Assembly: GCA_045128735.1 (NCBI GenBank)
Contig: JBGVRT010000113.1
Span: 1 to 57,929, forward strand
Length of the DNA stretch: 57,929 nucleotides
Reading direction: 5' to 3'
DNA from: RGIG8775 sp045128735
GTDB lineage: Bacteria; Bacillota; Clostridia; Oscillospirales; CAG-272
In this document: piece by piece, positions 26,201 to 32,914 of the stretch
How the letters are laid out: every line of letters begins with the position of its first letter
Position numbering within the stretch: position 1 is the stretch's first letter
Notes under the pieces: model-generated
Seen by the model: only the letters and a program-made list of their open reading frames with translations
Database searches by the model: none
Told to the model about the DNA's origin: nothing
Translations under genes and position numbers: made by a program

Positions 26201-26351
26201 GATACTCATATCCCTGCTCGGTAAGCAGCCGTATAAACTCCTTTTCAAGCTCGGCTTCGCTCTGATAAGCGTCGGAGCGCTTGGTCACGGACTCATATTC
26301 AGTTACAACGGTATTTTCGTTTGTCTGTGCGACGATATTAAAATAGCTCAT
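23235..26351 (-). CDS. hsdR: type I restriction endonuclease subunit R
   Basis: This 1038-residue protein is the DNA-translocating and cutting subunit of a type I system. The N-terminal nuclease site is complete: D154 in NRYDVTVL and E168-x-K170 in HIELKRRG. The helicase part has Walker A in HTTGSGKTL, the DECH box in IIFDECHRSQFG and motif VI near QAYSRTNRIL. A C-terminal helical domain contacts the methylase. CGGAGAG precedes the ATG. It is the last gene of the operon and appears intact. Confidence 0.92.
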   Translation of the reverse strand: MSYFNIVAQTNENTVVTEYESVTKRSDAYQSEAELEKEFIRLLTEQGYEYLHIHTEAELIANLRKKLEEVNGYTFTDSEWKRFFGEALANSNEGIAEKTRKIQEDHVQVLRRDDGTSKNIRLIDKDNIHNNKLQVLNQYVIGTAEGAKHDNRYDVTVLVNGLPLVHIELKRRGVPIREAFNQINRYQRDSFWAGSGLYEYVQIFVISNGTNTKYYSNTTRFNAIKDAASASKAKKEKTSNTFEFTSFWADANNRVIPDLIDFTKTFFAKHTILNILTKYCIFTSENMLMVMRPYQITATERILNRIEIANNYKKFGRVEGGGYIWHTTGSGKTLTSFKTARLASRIPYIDKVLFVVDRKDLDYQTMKEYDRFEKDSANSNASTAVLKRQLEDDNGKIIITTIQKLSTFIGKNSGHPVFDKRVVIIFDECHRSQFGDMHVAITRNFKKYHLFGFTGTPIFAVNAGVGKNPNLKTTAQAFGDQLHTYTIVDAINDKNVLPFRVDYIKTMDKNDDIDDDQVWDIDREKAYMAPKRIELVTRYILEHFNQKTYRNERTYAYNVLTNIAEVAAAHGKTEVEEIKRKQRVRGFNSIFAVSSVPAAKLYYDEFKRQMAADSTKKLRIAIIYSYGANEEENDGILDEENPEDTSALDQSSRDFLDAAIRDYNETFHTNYDTSSDKFQNYYKDVSLRMKNKELDLLIVVNMFLTGFDATTLNTLWVDKNLKMHGLIQAYSRTNRILNSIKTFGNVVCFRNLQKRTDDAISLFGDKNASAIVLMQSFNDYYYGYTDKEGNEKPGFVDMIAELAEKFPLTESQIIGEQNQKDFISLFGAILRMRNLLTSFDEFKGKEILSERDLQDYLGRYQDLRDEWNERRKKGELEDIVDDIVFEIELIKQIEINIDYILMLVAKYHDTHCQDKEVLITIRKAIDASPELRSKKALIENFIDGINDVDDVMTEWRTYVAAEKERELTAIIEEEKLKPDETRKFIENAFRDGSVKTTGTDIDKILPPMGRFGGGNRTEKKKGVITKLLKFFERFFGVG

Positions 26352-26364
26352 TTTTTCTCTCCGA

Positions 26365-26916
26365 CTATTTAATATTGCTTCCTAAATCTTTTCTCATTTG
26401 TTCGTATAAAGCTGTAATATGTTTAGAGAATATCTCTTTACTGGGCATATTATCAGCCTTGAATTTTTCTGCATCACTTTCAAAATACGATACTTCAAGT
26501 GCATTTCCGTGCCATTCCTCTTGTTCAACGCCATCCTCGTCAATATAAGTGTGAAAATATTTTGGGTTCACACGAGGATCATTCTCAGCACAAAACGTTC
26601 TATATTCTTCATACTTTTTTGTAACAAGTTCGAAAAAACTTTTGAATGCTTCTACGGTGTCCTTAGATGATAACAATTTCATCTTTGGCTTGAACTGCAA
26701 TAACACTTTTATGTATTCGCTATCGTAAACCTTATTATTGTTGTGCAATAACATTTCTGCCACATCATAAAACTCAAAATACAAAGCTGAGCGCTTTTCC
26801 AAAACAAGCTTTTTTACTTCATTACGGTGTGTACGAGAAAGTGTTATAAGAGCTGTAATAATTGAGCTGACGACGGATATTCCGCCGGTCAACAAAACAA
26901 TTTGCCATTCTTCCAT
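26365..26916 (-). CDS. unknown membrane-anchored protein in RM operon
   Basis: I do not recognise this 183-residue protein. One hydrophobic helix lies at residues 5-28, so it is probably anchored with a cytoplasmic C-terminus. The rest is helical and charged, with no obvious catalytic motif. It lies between hsdR and hsdS with gaps of 13 and 18 bases and its own AAAGGA site, so it is co-transcribed. Small membrane proteins of this form are common next to defence genes, but a defence role here is only inferred. Confidence 0.6.
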   Translation of the reverse strand: MEEWQIVLLTGGISVVSSIITALITLSRTHRNEVKKLVLEKRSALYFEFYDVAEMLLHNNNKVYDSEYIKVLLQFKPKMKLLSSKDTVEAFKSFFELVTKKYEEYRTFCAENDPRVNPKYFHTYIDEDGVEQEEWHGNALEVSYFESDAEKFKADNMPSKEIFSKHITALYEQMRKDLGSNIK

Positions 26917-26934
26917 ATCTGAAAATCCTTTCTG

Positions 26935-28101
26935 CTACTTAGATAATTCTTTGAATGTCAACAACTTATCCCTATAATGCTCATATTGCTTCCTGCGACC
27001 TTCAATTTCTGCGGGAAGTCCTGCCGAAATGTCATTACAGAGGGTATCAAAGCGGTCAAGAATAGCAACAATACGCTCCTGTTCTTCTATTAACGGAACA
27101 GGAATCATAATATCCAAAATATCATCTTTTCTTAAATTGGTTTGATCCACTCCATTATCGTATCTCAAAAGTTGATGGTTTCTGTTTAACACATATAATA
27201 AAAATCTTGTCTTGATAACACTTTCATCTTTTACGTGAAATGCACCTATTCTCTGATTTAATGTGTATTTGTCATCCTCTACTACCAAAAAGCATTTAGC
27301 TAACGCTCTACCATTCGGCAAATCACTCATAACCATAAGAATATCATCAATATACAATGGGCAAATTTGTTTATCGGAATACTTTTTCACTTCTCCATTG
27401 GTTGAAATGAACTTGGAATTAACAACGATATATTTACCATCATTTGCAATATCTTTTTCGTGTCCTTTTCCATTTCTAAAGTCAACTAAATCTCTCAACT
27501 TTTGCCTTTGGACTGTATCACCGAAGTTAAGTAATTGATAGGTATAATGTTCATACTGCTTCTTTCTCGCTGAAAGCTCCGCTGAAAGCTCCGCTGTAAG
27601 CTCCGTGAAATTGTCCAAAATACGGACAATTTCACTCTGCACTTGCAGAGGCGGAATTGGAATATAAAACTCCTCTGTAACAGGCAAGGAAATCTGCGGA
27701 AGCGAACCCATCCCAGATGCAGCATCTCTAAAATGTTGAATATTATTTTTCAAAACATAGTACAAGTATTTTACTGTGGTTTTATTATCGGTGGTATACG
27801 CCCACATTTCATTCTTGAAGGTAAATGGTTCCTCATAATATACCACATCAATCACACCACGCGATTGCACCAATACAGCAGGAACTCTTGTAATATTTGC
27901 GTTAGGTATATCTGCCTCATTTGCATTGATTACAGTTTTACCGCCCGCAAAAACTTTTATTTCGCCGTTTGGGTTTTCAATTTCTTTCATTTTGCCCGCA
28001 GTAATGGGTGTGCCTTTTAATCGCTTAAAGACATCCTTTACCTTTTTGAACTCCACTCCATTTGGGCAAAATTCTTCTATCAGTTGTTCAAGTTTTGTCA
28101 T
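26935..28101 (-). CDS. hsdS: type I restriction specificity subunit S
   Basis: This protein of about 388 residues reads the target sequence for HsdM and HsdR. It has two target-recognition domains (about 15-170 and 205-355), each followed by a conserved helix with the repeated motif (K/R)KQYEHY. Phrases such as IPIPPLQVQSEIVRILDNF and IPVPLIEEQERIVAILDRF mark the ends of the two halves. The start is placed at MTKLEQLIEEF; a GTG 4 codons earlier has no ribosome binding site. The recognition sequence cannot be deduced. Confidence 0.9.
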   Translation of the reverse strand: MTKLEQLIEEFCPNGVEFKKVKDVFKRLKGTPITAGKMKEIENPNGEIKVFAGGKTVINANEADIPNANITRVPAVLVQSRGVIDVVYYEEPFTFKNEMWAYTTDNKTTVKYLYYVLKNNIQHFRDAASGMGSLPQISLPVTEEFYIPIPPLQVQSEIVRILDNFTELTAELSAELSARKKQYEHYTYQLLNFGDTVQRQKLRDLVDFRNGKGHEKDIANDGKYIVVNSKFISTNGEVKKYSDKQICPLYIDDILMVMSDLPNGRALAKCFLVVEDDKYTLNQRIGAFHVKDESVIKTRFLLYVLNRNHQLLRYDNGVDQTNLRKDDILDIMIPVPLIEEQERIVAILDRFDTLCNDISAGLPAEIEGRRKQYEHYRDKLLTFKELSK

Positions 28102-28117
28102 GTTTTTCACCAATATG

Positions 28118-28426
28118 TTATTTTATCAACAATGTAAGCAATCCAAAAACAACAGTAGTTATCAAGGTAAGAGCCGCAATTACCGCCATAAAAATATTCA
28201 TTCGCTTGCTTTTCTTCAATTCCTTATTGCTTTCGTCATTTGCTTCTTTTAACGCTTGGTTTTGTTCTTTCAACAATTCATTTTGTTCTTGCAACGAAGT
28301 TATCTGTTGTTCTACTCTCTGAACCGCTTCGTCGTGCCACTCTTGCTCTCTCGTTTTTTCATAAACACTATTGGGCAATGGCGGATTGGTTGCCATATGA
28401 GGTGGCTTGTAATTGCTCCAATTCAT
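28118..28426 (-). CDS. small coiled-coil protein with C-terminal membrane anchor
   Basis: This 102-residue protein has a proline-rich start, a strong coiled coil (about 38-72, with repeated LQEQNELLKEQNQALKE) and one C-terminal hydrophobic helix (about 78-100). It looks like a tail-anchored protein with a dimeric or trimeric stalk. It lies between hsdS and the unknown gene upstream, overlapping the latter by 4 bases. The family is unknown to me. The layout would suit an adaptor holding a partner at the membrane. Confidence 0.6.
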   Translation of the reverse strand: MNWSNYKPPHMATNPPLPNSVYEKTREQEWHDEAVQRVEQQITSLQEQNELLKEQNQALKEANDESNKELKKSKRMNIFMAVIAALTLITTVVFGLLTLLIK

Positions 28427-29223
28427 AAATAATCACCTGCGCTTTTCGTTTGTTGAAATGATATTGTTAAATTAACCTCACTTGTGGATTTTGATGGCTC
28501 TATATCAATAGCATTTACCACATGCATATTTCTAAATCTTCCCATTCCCCAAGTAATATCATCTGGAATTTTGCTTTTTATTGTTGGTATGTCTTTTAAG
28601 GAAATAATATCGCAAAAGGTTTGATGATAAAATACTACATACTTTAATTTGTCTTTGTATTGGTATAAGTAATCAAGCAAAGGGGCGTCCATTTGCAAAT
28701 GATAAAAATCCGCAGATTTGCTATCTTTCAATATTGTAATAGGTGAGCCGCTTTGTTCTATCAGAAAAATCCCAACATTTTTTGCTCCTGTGTACCTTTC
28801 AAGGCTTTCTATATGATGCTCGAAATTTTTCTTGAACGACTTTTCATAATACTCGTAGGAACACTCGGGGCAGTCCATTTCCATTTGATGAGTATAAAAT
28901 TGATTGACTTCGTGAGATTGCATAAGCGTTTTGAGCATTTCTTCATTTGCTGATTCACATTCTTTTTCAAAAGAGGCGCTTGCCTCTGCCGATTTTGAAC
29001 CTTTTTTCGTTTCCTTTGCAGATGTTACTTGAAAATGCTCTATAAATCCATTCTCAAAGATAAAATCAGGAAATTCGCTAAGATGTGAGTTTGGCTTTGC
29101 TATATGAAATATCTGCCGAATAATATCAATGTCCTTATTGGGGAGCAAAGAATTAAATTTATTTTCTTCAAGTTGCTTCCTTACAAAATCAATGCATTTT
29201 TGCTCTTGTTCGCCTCTTGCCAT
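28423..29223 (-). CDS. unknown protein of RM operon, possible nuclease fold
   Basis: This 266-residue protein is not one I recognise. The segment EFPDFIFENGFIEHFQVTSA (about residues 50-70) has the look of a PD-(D/E)XK-type core, with an acidic residue, a hairpin and a second acidic strand, but the lysine is a glutamine or is displaced. A single CPEC pair lies near residue 120. It overlaps the hsdM stop by one base (TAATG) and is translationally coupled to it. It may be an extra effector or an anti-restriction partner; the function is unproven. Confidence 0.55.
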   Translation of the reverse strand: MARGEQEQKCIDFVRKQLEENKFNSLLPNKDIDIIRQIFHIAKPNSHLSEFPDFIFENGFIEHFQVTSAKETKKGSKSAEASASFEKECESANEEMLKTLMQSHEVNQFYTHQMEMDCPECSYEYYEKSFKKNFEHHIESLERYTGAKNVGIFLIEQSGSPITILKDSKSADFYHLQMDAPLLDYLYQYKDKLKYVVFYHQTFCDIISLKDIPTIKSKIPDDITWGMGRFRNMHVVNAIDIEPSKSTSEVNLTISFQQTKSAGDYL

Positions 29224-30785
29224 TATTCCTCAATCTCCGCAATAATTCTGTCAATCTCCTCGCGCAAGATTTGCTCTCTTGCAACGATTTCTTTGAGTTC
29301 GGCGTTGAGCTTAACAATATCCACAAACTCGCGCGTATCCTCTGCCTCTACGTATGTGCTTACGGAAAGATTATACTCGTTTTGCACGATTTCATCATAA
29401 GAAGCAAGATGAGCAAAGTGTGTTGCCTCTGCACGTGTCGTAAACTCGTTTACGATATTGGTAATGTTCTGATCTGTCAGCTTGTTATTGTTCGTAACCT
29501 TTACGCATTCCTTGGATGCATCGATGAACAGTACACTGCTATCGGTTTTGGACTTCTTCAAAACCACAATGCAGGTAGCGATAGACGTTCCGTAGAAAAG
29601 GTTATCGGGAAGCTGAATGACACAATCAACGTAGTTGTTGTCAATCAGATACTTTCTGATCTTCTGCTCCGCACCGCCACGATACATAATGCCGGGGAAA
29701 CATACGATTGCCGCAGTACCGCCCGTAGCAAGCCAAGAAAGTGAGTGCATAATAAAGGCAAGGTCTGCCTTGGATTTGGGTGCAAGAACACCCGCAGGAG
29801 AAAAACGTGGATCGTTGATGAGCAGCGGATTTTCGTCACCCGCCCATTTGATAGAATACGGAGGGTTGGAAACGATAACTTCGAATGGCTCGTCATCCCA
29901 ATGCTGAGGGCTGATCAGCGTATCCTCACAAGCAATATTGAATTTGTCAAAATCAATATCGTGAAGGAACATGTTGATACGGCAAAGGTTGTAGGTGGTA
30001 AGGTTGATTTCCTGTCCCCAAAATCCTTGACGGATGTTCTCTTTGCCGAGGATCTTCGCCGCTTTGAGCAGAAGCGAACCCGAACCGCAAGCGGGGTCAT
30101 ATACCTTGTTTACCTCGGTCTTGCCAACAACAGCAAGGCGCGTCAAAAGCTCGGACACCTCTTGGGGCGTGAAGTATTCGCCGCCACTCTTTCCCGCGTT
30201 GGATGCGTACATACCCATCAGATACTCGTAGGCATCACCAAAAGCGTCGATAGTGTTATCCTTGTAATTACCGAGCTTCATTTCACCGATGCCGTTCATC
30301 AGCTTAACGAGCTTGTCGTTACGCTTGGCAACCGTTGCACCGAGCTTATTGCTATTGACGTCAATATCGTCAAAGAGTCCTGCAAAGTCGTCCTCGCTGA
30401 CACTGCCTTTTGCGGATTCCTCGATGTGCTTAAATACACGCTCCAAGGTCTCGTTAAGGTTTTCGTCACGCGCGGCTCTTGCTCTTACATTTACGAAAAG
30501 CTCCGAGGGAAGAATAAAGAATCCCTTGGTATTTACAAGGTCAGCACGAGCCTGTTCCGCGTCCTTATCGGAAAGCTTTGCATAGTCAAAATCGGGATTG
30601 CCCGCCTCGGCTTCACCTGCGTTTATGTAGTTGGTGAGGTTTTCGGAAATATATCTGTAAAACATCATTCCGAGCACGTAGGACTTGAAATCCCAACCGT
30701 CAACGCTACCGCGCAGATCGTCGGCTATGCCCCAAATCGTCTTGTGCAATTCATCGCGCTCTTGTTCTTTTCTTATATCTGACAT
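29223..30785 (-). CDS. hsdM: type I DNA methyltransferase subunit M
   Basis: This N6-adenine methyltransferase subunit of about 520 residues has an N-terminal helical domain (about 1-150) and a catalytic domain. The SAM-binding loop is DPACGSGSLL, and GEYFTPQEVSELL and the catalytic NPPYS are present. The start at MSDIRKEQERD follows a GAGAGA site. It methylates the sequence read by HsdS, protecting self DNA, and forms the complex that HsdR joins. It appears intact. Confidence 0.93.
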   Translation of the reverse strand: MSDIRKEQERDELHKTIWGIADDLRGSVDGWDFKSYVLGMMFYRYISENLTNYINAGEAEAGNPDFDYAKLSDKDAEQARADLVNTKGFFILPSELFVNVRARAARDENLNETLERVFKHIEESAKGSVSEDDFAGLFDDIDVNSNKLGATVAKRNDKLVKLMNGIGEMKLGNYKDNTIDAFGDAYEYLMGMYASNAGKSGGEYFTPQEVSELLTRLAVVGKTEVNKVYDPACGSGSLLLKAAKILGKENIRQGFWGQEINLTTYNLCRINMFLHDIDFDKFNIACEDTLISPQHWDDEPFEVIVSNPPYSIKWAGDENPLLINDPRFSPAGVLAPKSKADLAFIMHSLSWLATGGTAAIVCFPGIMYRGGAEQKIRKYLIDNNYVDCVIQLPDNLFYGTSIATCIVVLKKSKTDSSVLFIDASKECVKVTNNNKLTDQNITNIVNEFTTRAEATHFAHLASYDEIVQNEYNLSVSTYVEAEDTREFVDIVKLNAELKEIVAREQILREEIDRIIAEIEE

Positions 30786-30786
30786 T

Positions 30787-31680
30787 TTAGTTCTCTCTTT
30801 CAAACGATTTTATCTTTTTTAAATATTCTTCCATCGAGGTTGTCTTCAATATTTTCCGTGTGAAATATTCACTAAGCCACTTATATTTTGACAATACCTT
30901 GGGTTTGGTTTTGCACGACTCCAACATTTCCCGAATGAATGATTCAATTGCTTTTCGTTTTTCTTCATTTCTTCTCAAGAGCATTTTTTCTATTGCATTG
31001 AAATAATCAACATACAAGCACCCATCTTCTGCAAACTCAGTCAATGTACGAATCTCTGTTGCTATACTATTTGTTGAGGTAGGATTTTTATATTTTTCAA
31101 CCAAATCATAAGCGTTATTACCTTCAAAACACTTTGTTTCTTTCAAATGCGCAACAATAGAGTCCGACACAACTACTCTTGGATATACCGATATGTTGCT
31201 TTCTATATCATGCGCTTCTGCTAATGCAGGTCCAAATACCGTGTTATCATCACAATAATACTCACCGAAAGCAATTCCGCCTCTTAATAATGTTCTGTAG
31301 TTTAATAACCTAATATGTAAAAACGCACAATAATAAATAATGCATAACAATCCATAGTCATCATTAGGTGCAGTTATAATAATACTATCTGATATCAATT
31401 TAATGTTTGTTCGTTTTACAATTTCTTCTGAAAGAGGAATCGCTTTAGCTTCTCTAAAATCTATCTCTAACAACCCTATGTCATTGATAATTGACTTTAT
31501 TTCTTGACAGGGATAATTTCTACACATCTCTTTAAATCCCATCAAATCCAAAAAAGCTACATAGCCTTTAGAATATTGATCAGATTCGTCCATTCTTTTT
31601 TTGATATAATCTTCTTTTGTCACTTTGTTAAAAAGCCTTTCAGTACAATAAAAATTGAATAGATGACTATTTTTTATCAT
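30787..31680 (-). CDS. unknown protein with class III nucleotidyl-cyclase-like motifs
   Basis: This 297-residue protein has the order of motifs seen in class III nucleotide cyclases: YVAFLDLMGF (D45 as first metal ligand), KLISDSIII (D98 as second) and LLRGGIAFGEYY followed by VFGPALAEAHDIE. The transition-state Asn and Arg of active cyclases appear replaced by Ala and Asp, so activity is doubtful. Proteins of this type are frequent near defence genes, and Pycsar pyrimidine cyclases share the fold. It starts within the stop of the HTH gene (ATGA) and ends 1 base before hsdM. A role in signalling or control is inferred. Confidence 0.55.
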   Translation of the reverse strand: MIKNSHLFNFYCTERLFNKVTKEDYIKKRMDESDQYSKGYVAFLDLMGFKEMCRNYPCQEIKSIINDIGLLEIDFREAKAIPLSEEIVKRTNIKLISDSIIITAPNDDYGLLCIIYYCAFLHIRLLNYRTLLRGGIAFGEYYCDDNTVFGPALAEAHDIESNISVYPRVVVSDSIVAHLKETKCFEGNNAYDLVEKYKNPTSTNSIATEIRTLTEFAEDGCLYVDYFNAIEKMLLRRNEEKRKAIESFIREMLESCKTKPKVLSKYKWLSEYFTRKILKTTSMEEYLKKIKSFEREN

Positions 31681-31871
31681 TCAGCAGCCTTGCCGCTTTT
31701 GATCCACTCGTCCACTTCACTAACCTTGAACTTCCAATTTCGTCCTACCTTGTGTGCGGGCATATTTTTACTTGCGATCCACACAAGCAAAGTATCACGG
31801 CTAATCCCAAGATAAGCACATATTTCTTTGGTGGAATACCAACGATCAGACAAATCAATATTGTTAGACAT
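31677..31871 (-). CDS. small HTH DNA-binding protein (excisionase/MerR-type fold)
   Basis: This 64-residue protein is an excisionase-type winged helix: YSTKEICAYLGISRDTLLVWI forms the helix-turn-helix and the later KVGRNWKFKVSEVDEWI strand-helix is the usual ending. The start is chosen at MSNNIDLSD, with GGGAG before it. It is the first gene of the RM operon and overlaps the next by 4 bases. It may repress or activate the operon's own promoter, which lies just upstream, or assist excision. Confidence 0.85.
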   Translation of the reverse strand: MSNNIDLSDRWYSTKEICAYLGISRDTLLVWIASKNMPAHKVGRNWKFKVSEVDEWIKSGKAAE

Positions 31872-31907
31872 TTCTTTATCTCCCGAAAATATAATCTTAC
31901 AGTTTAT

Positions 31908-31936
31908 ATTATAACATATTTTGGGTTGTTTTTCAA
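31908..31936 (-). promoter_or_regulatory. sigma-A promoter of the restriction-modification operon
   Basis: The -35 box TTGAAA (31931-31936) and the -10 box TATAAT (31908-31913) are separated by 17 bases on the minus strand. The start would lie about 30 bases before the HTH gene. The TTTGTAGG motif occurs twice just upstream (about 31943-31965) and could be an operator. Confidence 0.8.
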
Positions 31937-31982
31937 GTGTATTTGTAGGTTTTTGTAGGATTTTGTGTATGTTAATATAAAA

Positions 31983-32016
31983 AGGCATACAGACGCCAAT
32001 CGCAATCTGTATGCCT
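31983..32016 (-). terminator. terminator after the DUF6809-like gene
   Basis: AGGCATACAGA (31983-31993) pairs perfectly with TCTGTATGCCT (32006-32016) around a 12-base loop. On the minus strand it is followed by five T bases. It separates the tnpV operon from the RM operon. Confidence 0.85.
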
Positions 32017-32026
32017 AACAATATAG

Positions 32027-32293
32027 TTAATCGGTTAATACCTCTATTGCTATTCTCATTCCCAATTTGAACGCATACGAGAAGATCTCTCGTTCGTTAA
32101 TATCGGTCAACTCGTTATAGCAATCATCGAACTTTTCGAGGAGTTCCTTCTGCTGATCGTTTAAGGTGGATAGCAGATTATCGTGGTGGTCGGCTATGTA
32201 CCCCATCAACTGCTTTGTTTCTTTATCATGACTTCTGCAATCGGTATTGGGGCAAATATTGCCGTAGAACAATTCTTCAAGAACAGATCTCAT
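32027..32293 (-). CDS. DUF6809-like small protein
   Basis: This 88-residue, mostly helical acidic protein has the pattern VLEELFYGNICPN at the start and a C-terminal FAFKLGMRIAIEVL-type helix, which I recall as typical of DUF6809 proteins from mobile elements of Clostridia. The function is unknown. It overlaps tnpV by 4 bases (ATGA) and is followed by a terminator, so the two form an operon at the right end of the element. Confidence 0.65.
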   Translation of the reverse strand: MRSVLEELFYGNICPNTDCRSHDKETKQLMGYIADHHDNLLSTLNDQQKELLEKFDDCYNELTDINEREIFSYAFKLGMRIAIEVLTD

Positions 32294-32661
32294 TTGTAGA
32301 CAACCTCCTTAAGAACGATTTCCTCGGCACTTGCCTTGATGTTATTCACCATCTGCACCCAACGCATTGGATCGGAGGCTTTGAGTTCCTCGGTCATGCC
32401 CATTTGCTTCGCCATCCGCGCGATATGTATATCGATCTGTTCGTGTGCCTGCTCGTCGATGCTGTGGAGATGTTCGTTTAAACGTCCTCCCGTCAGCAGA
32501 GTAGTGTATGTACCTCTGCGGTGCTTCTTGATGAAGTCGAGATGGAGGTGTCCGTATTTGCCGATTTCGTAGTTTGTTTTTTCAGAGATTTCAAGCATTG
32601 GGTAGTATTGCACTCCGCGAAGCTCGTATTTAATGCCGTTTTTAGTGATGTACTTTTCCAT
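32290..32661 (-). CDS. TnpV-like transposon protein
   Basis: This protein of about 123 residues matches the TnpV family of accessory transposon proteins: KYGHLHLDFIKKHRRGTYTTLL, HLHSIDEQA and a C-terminal DPMRWVQMVNNIKASAEEIVL. The start is set at MEKYITKNG because AAAGGA lies 8 bases before it. TnpV is typically found in Tn4451-like and related elements; its biochemical role is not established. Confidence 0.8.
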   Translation of the reverse strand: MEKYITKNGIKYELRGVQYYPMLEISEKTNYEIGKYGHLHLDFIKKHRRGTYTTLLTGGRLNEHLHSIDEQAHEQIDIHIARMAKQMGMTEELKASDPMRWVQMVNNIKASAEEIVLKEVVYK

Positions 32662-32768
32662 AATCATATTCCTTTCTTGTTTCAAAATTCCTTGTAAACA
32701 CAAGCATTTTCTGACCTTTTGGAATATGTTTCGTCCACCTCGGCTTTTTGCCTTTGAGTAGATCAGGT

Positions 32769-32840
32769 ATGAACAATCCGACCAGTGTGAGTGTCCATAA
32801 GGGCACTCACATTTTTTATATCTGTTATGAACAATCCGAC
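32769..32840. repeat. right end of the element: terminator-like hairpin between 14-base direct repeats
   Basis: ATGAACAATCCGAC occurs perfectly at 32769-32782 and 32827-32840. Between the copies lies a hairpin, GTGAGTGTCC/GGGCACTCAC (32787-32810), followed by a T-run on the plus strand. The hairpin begins with GAGTGTCCATAA, which matches the left end in the same orientation. One or both sets could be recombinase sites. Confidence 0.6.
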
Positions 32841-32867
32841 AAAAATTAGCGGTTTTGACCGCAAAAG

Positions 32868-32897
32868 AAAGCGGTGAGCATTTCTGCCCACCGCTTT
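32868..32897 (-). terminator. terminator after 5'-nucleotidase gene
   Basis: AAAGCGGTG (32868-32876) pairs with CACCGCTTT (32889-32897). On the minus strand it lies 18 bases after the nucleotidase stop and ends in a T-rich run. This marks normal host DNA right of the element. Confidence 0.8.
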
Positions 32898-32914
32898 GAC
32901 TGTATTATAAACCG

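Larger units (their letters stand above)
16844..32800. mobile_element. integrative mobilizable element of about 16 kb
   Basis: The element runs from the hairpin that interrupts the MATE gene to the hairpin after tnpV. It carries a large serine recombinase, TnpW- and TnpV-like proteins, two ParB-like proteins, a MOBV relaxase, a hairpin-rich possible oriT and a type I restriction-modification operon. No conjugation (type IV secretion) genes are seen, so it needs a helper to move. The ends share the direct repeat GAGTGTYCATAA (16844-16855 and 32789-32800, 11 of 12 identical), which may be the att core. Boundaries are inferred and could be off by tens of bases. Confidence 0.75.

Noticed and set aside
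30787..31680. Calling a complete Pycsar system
   Set aside because: The key Asn/Arg residues of the cyclase site seem replaced and no known Pyc effector was identified, so only a fold-level resemblance is claimed.
16844..32800. Prophage
   Set aside because: No capsid, tail, terminase or lysis genes. The relaxase and Tnp proteins indicate a mobilizable element.
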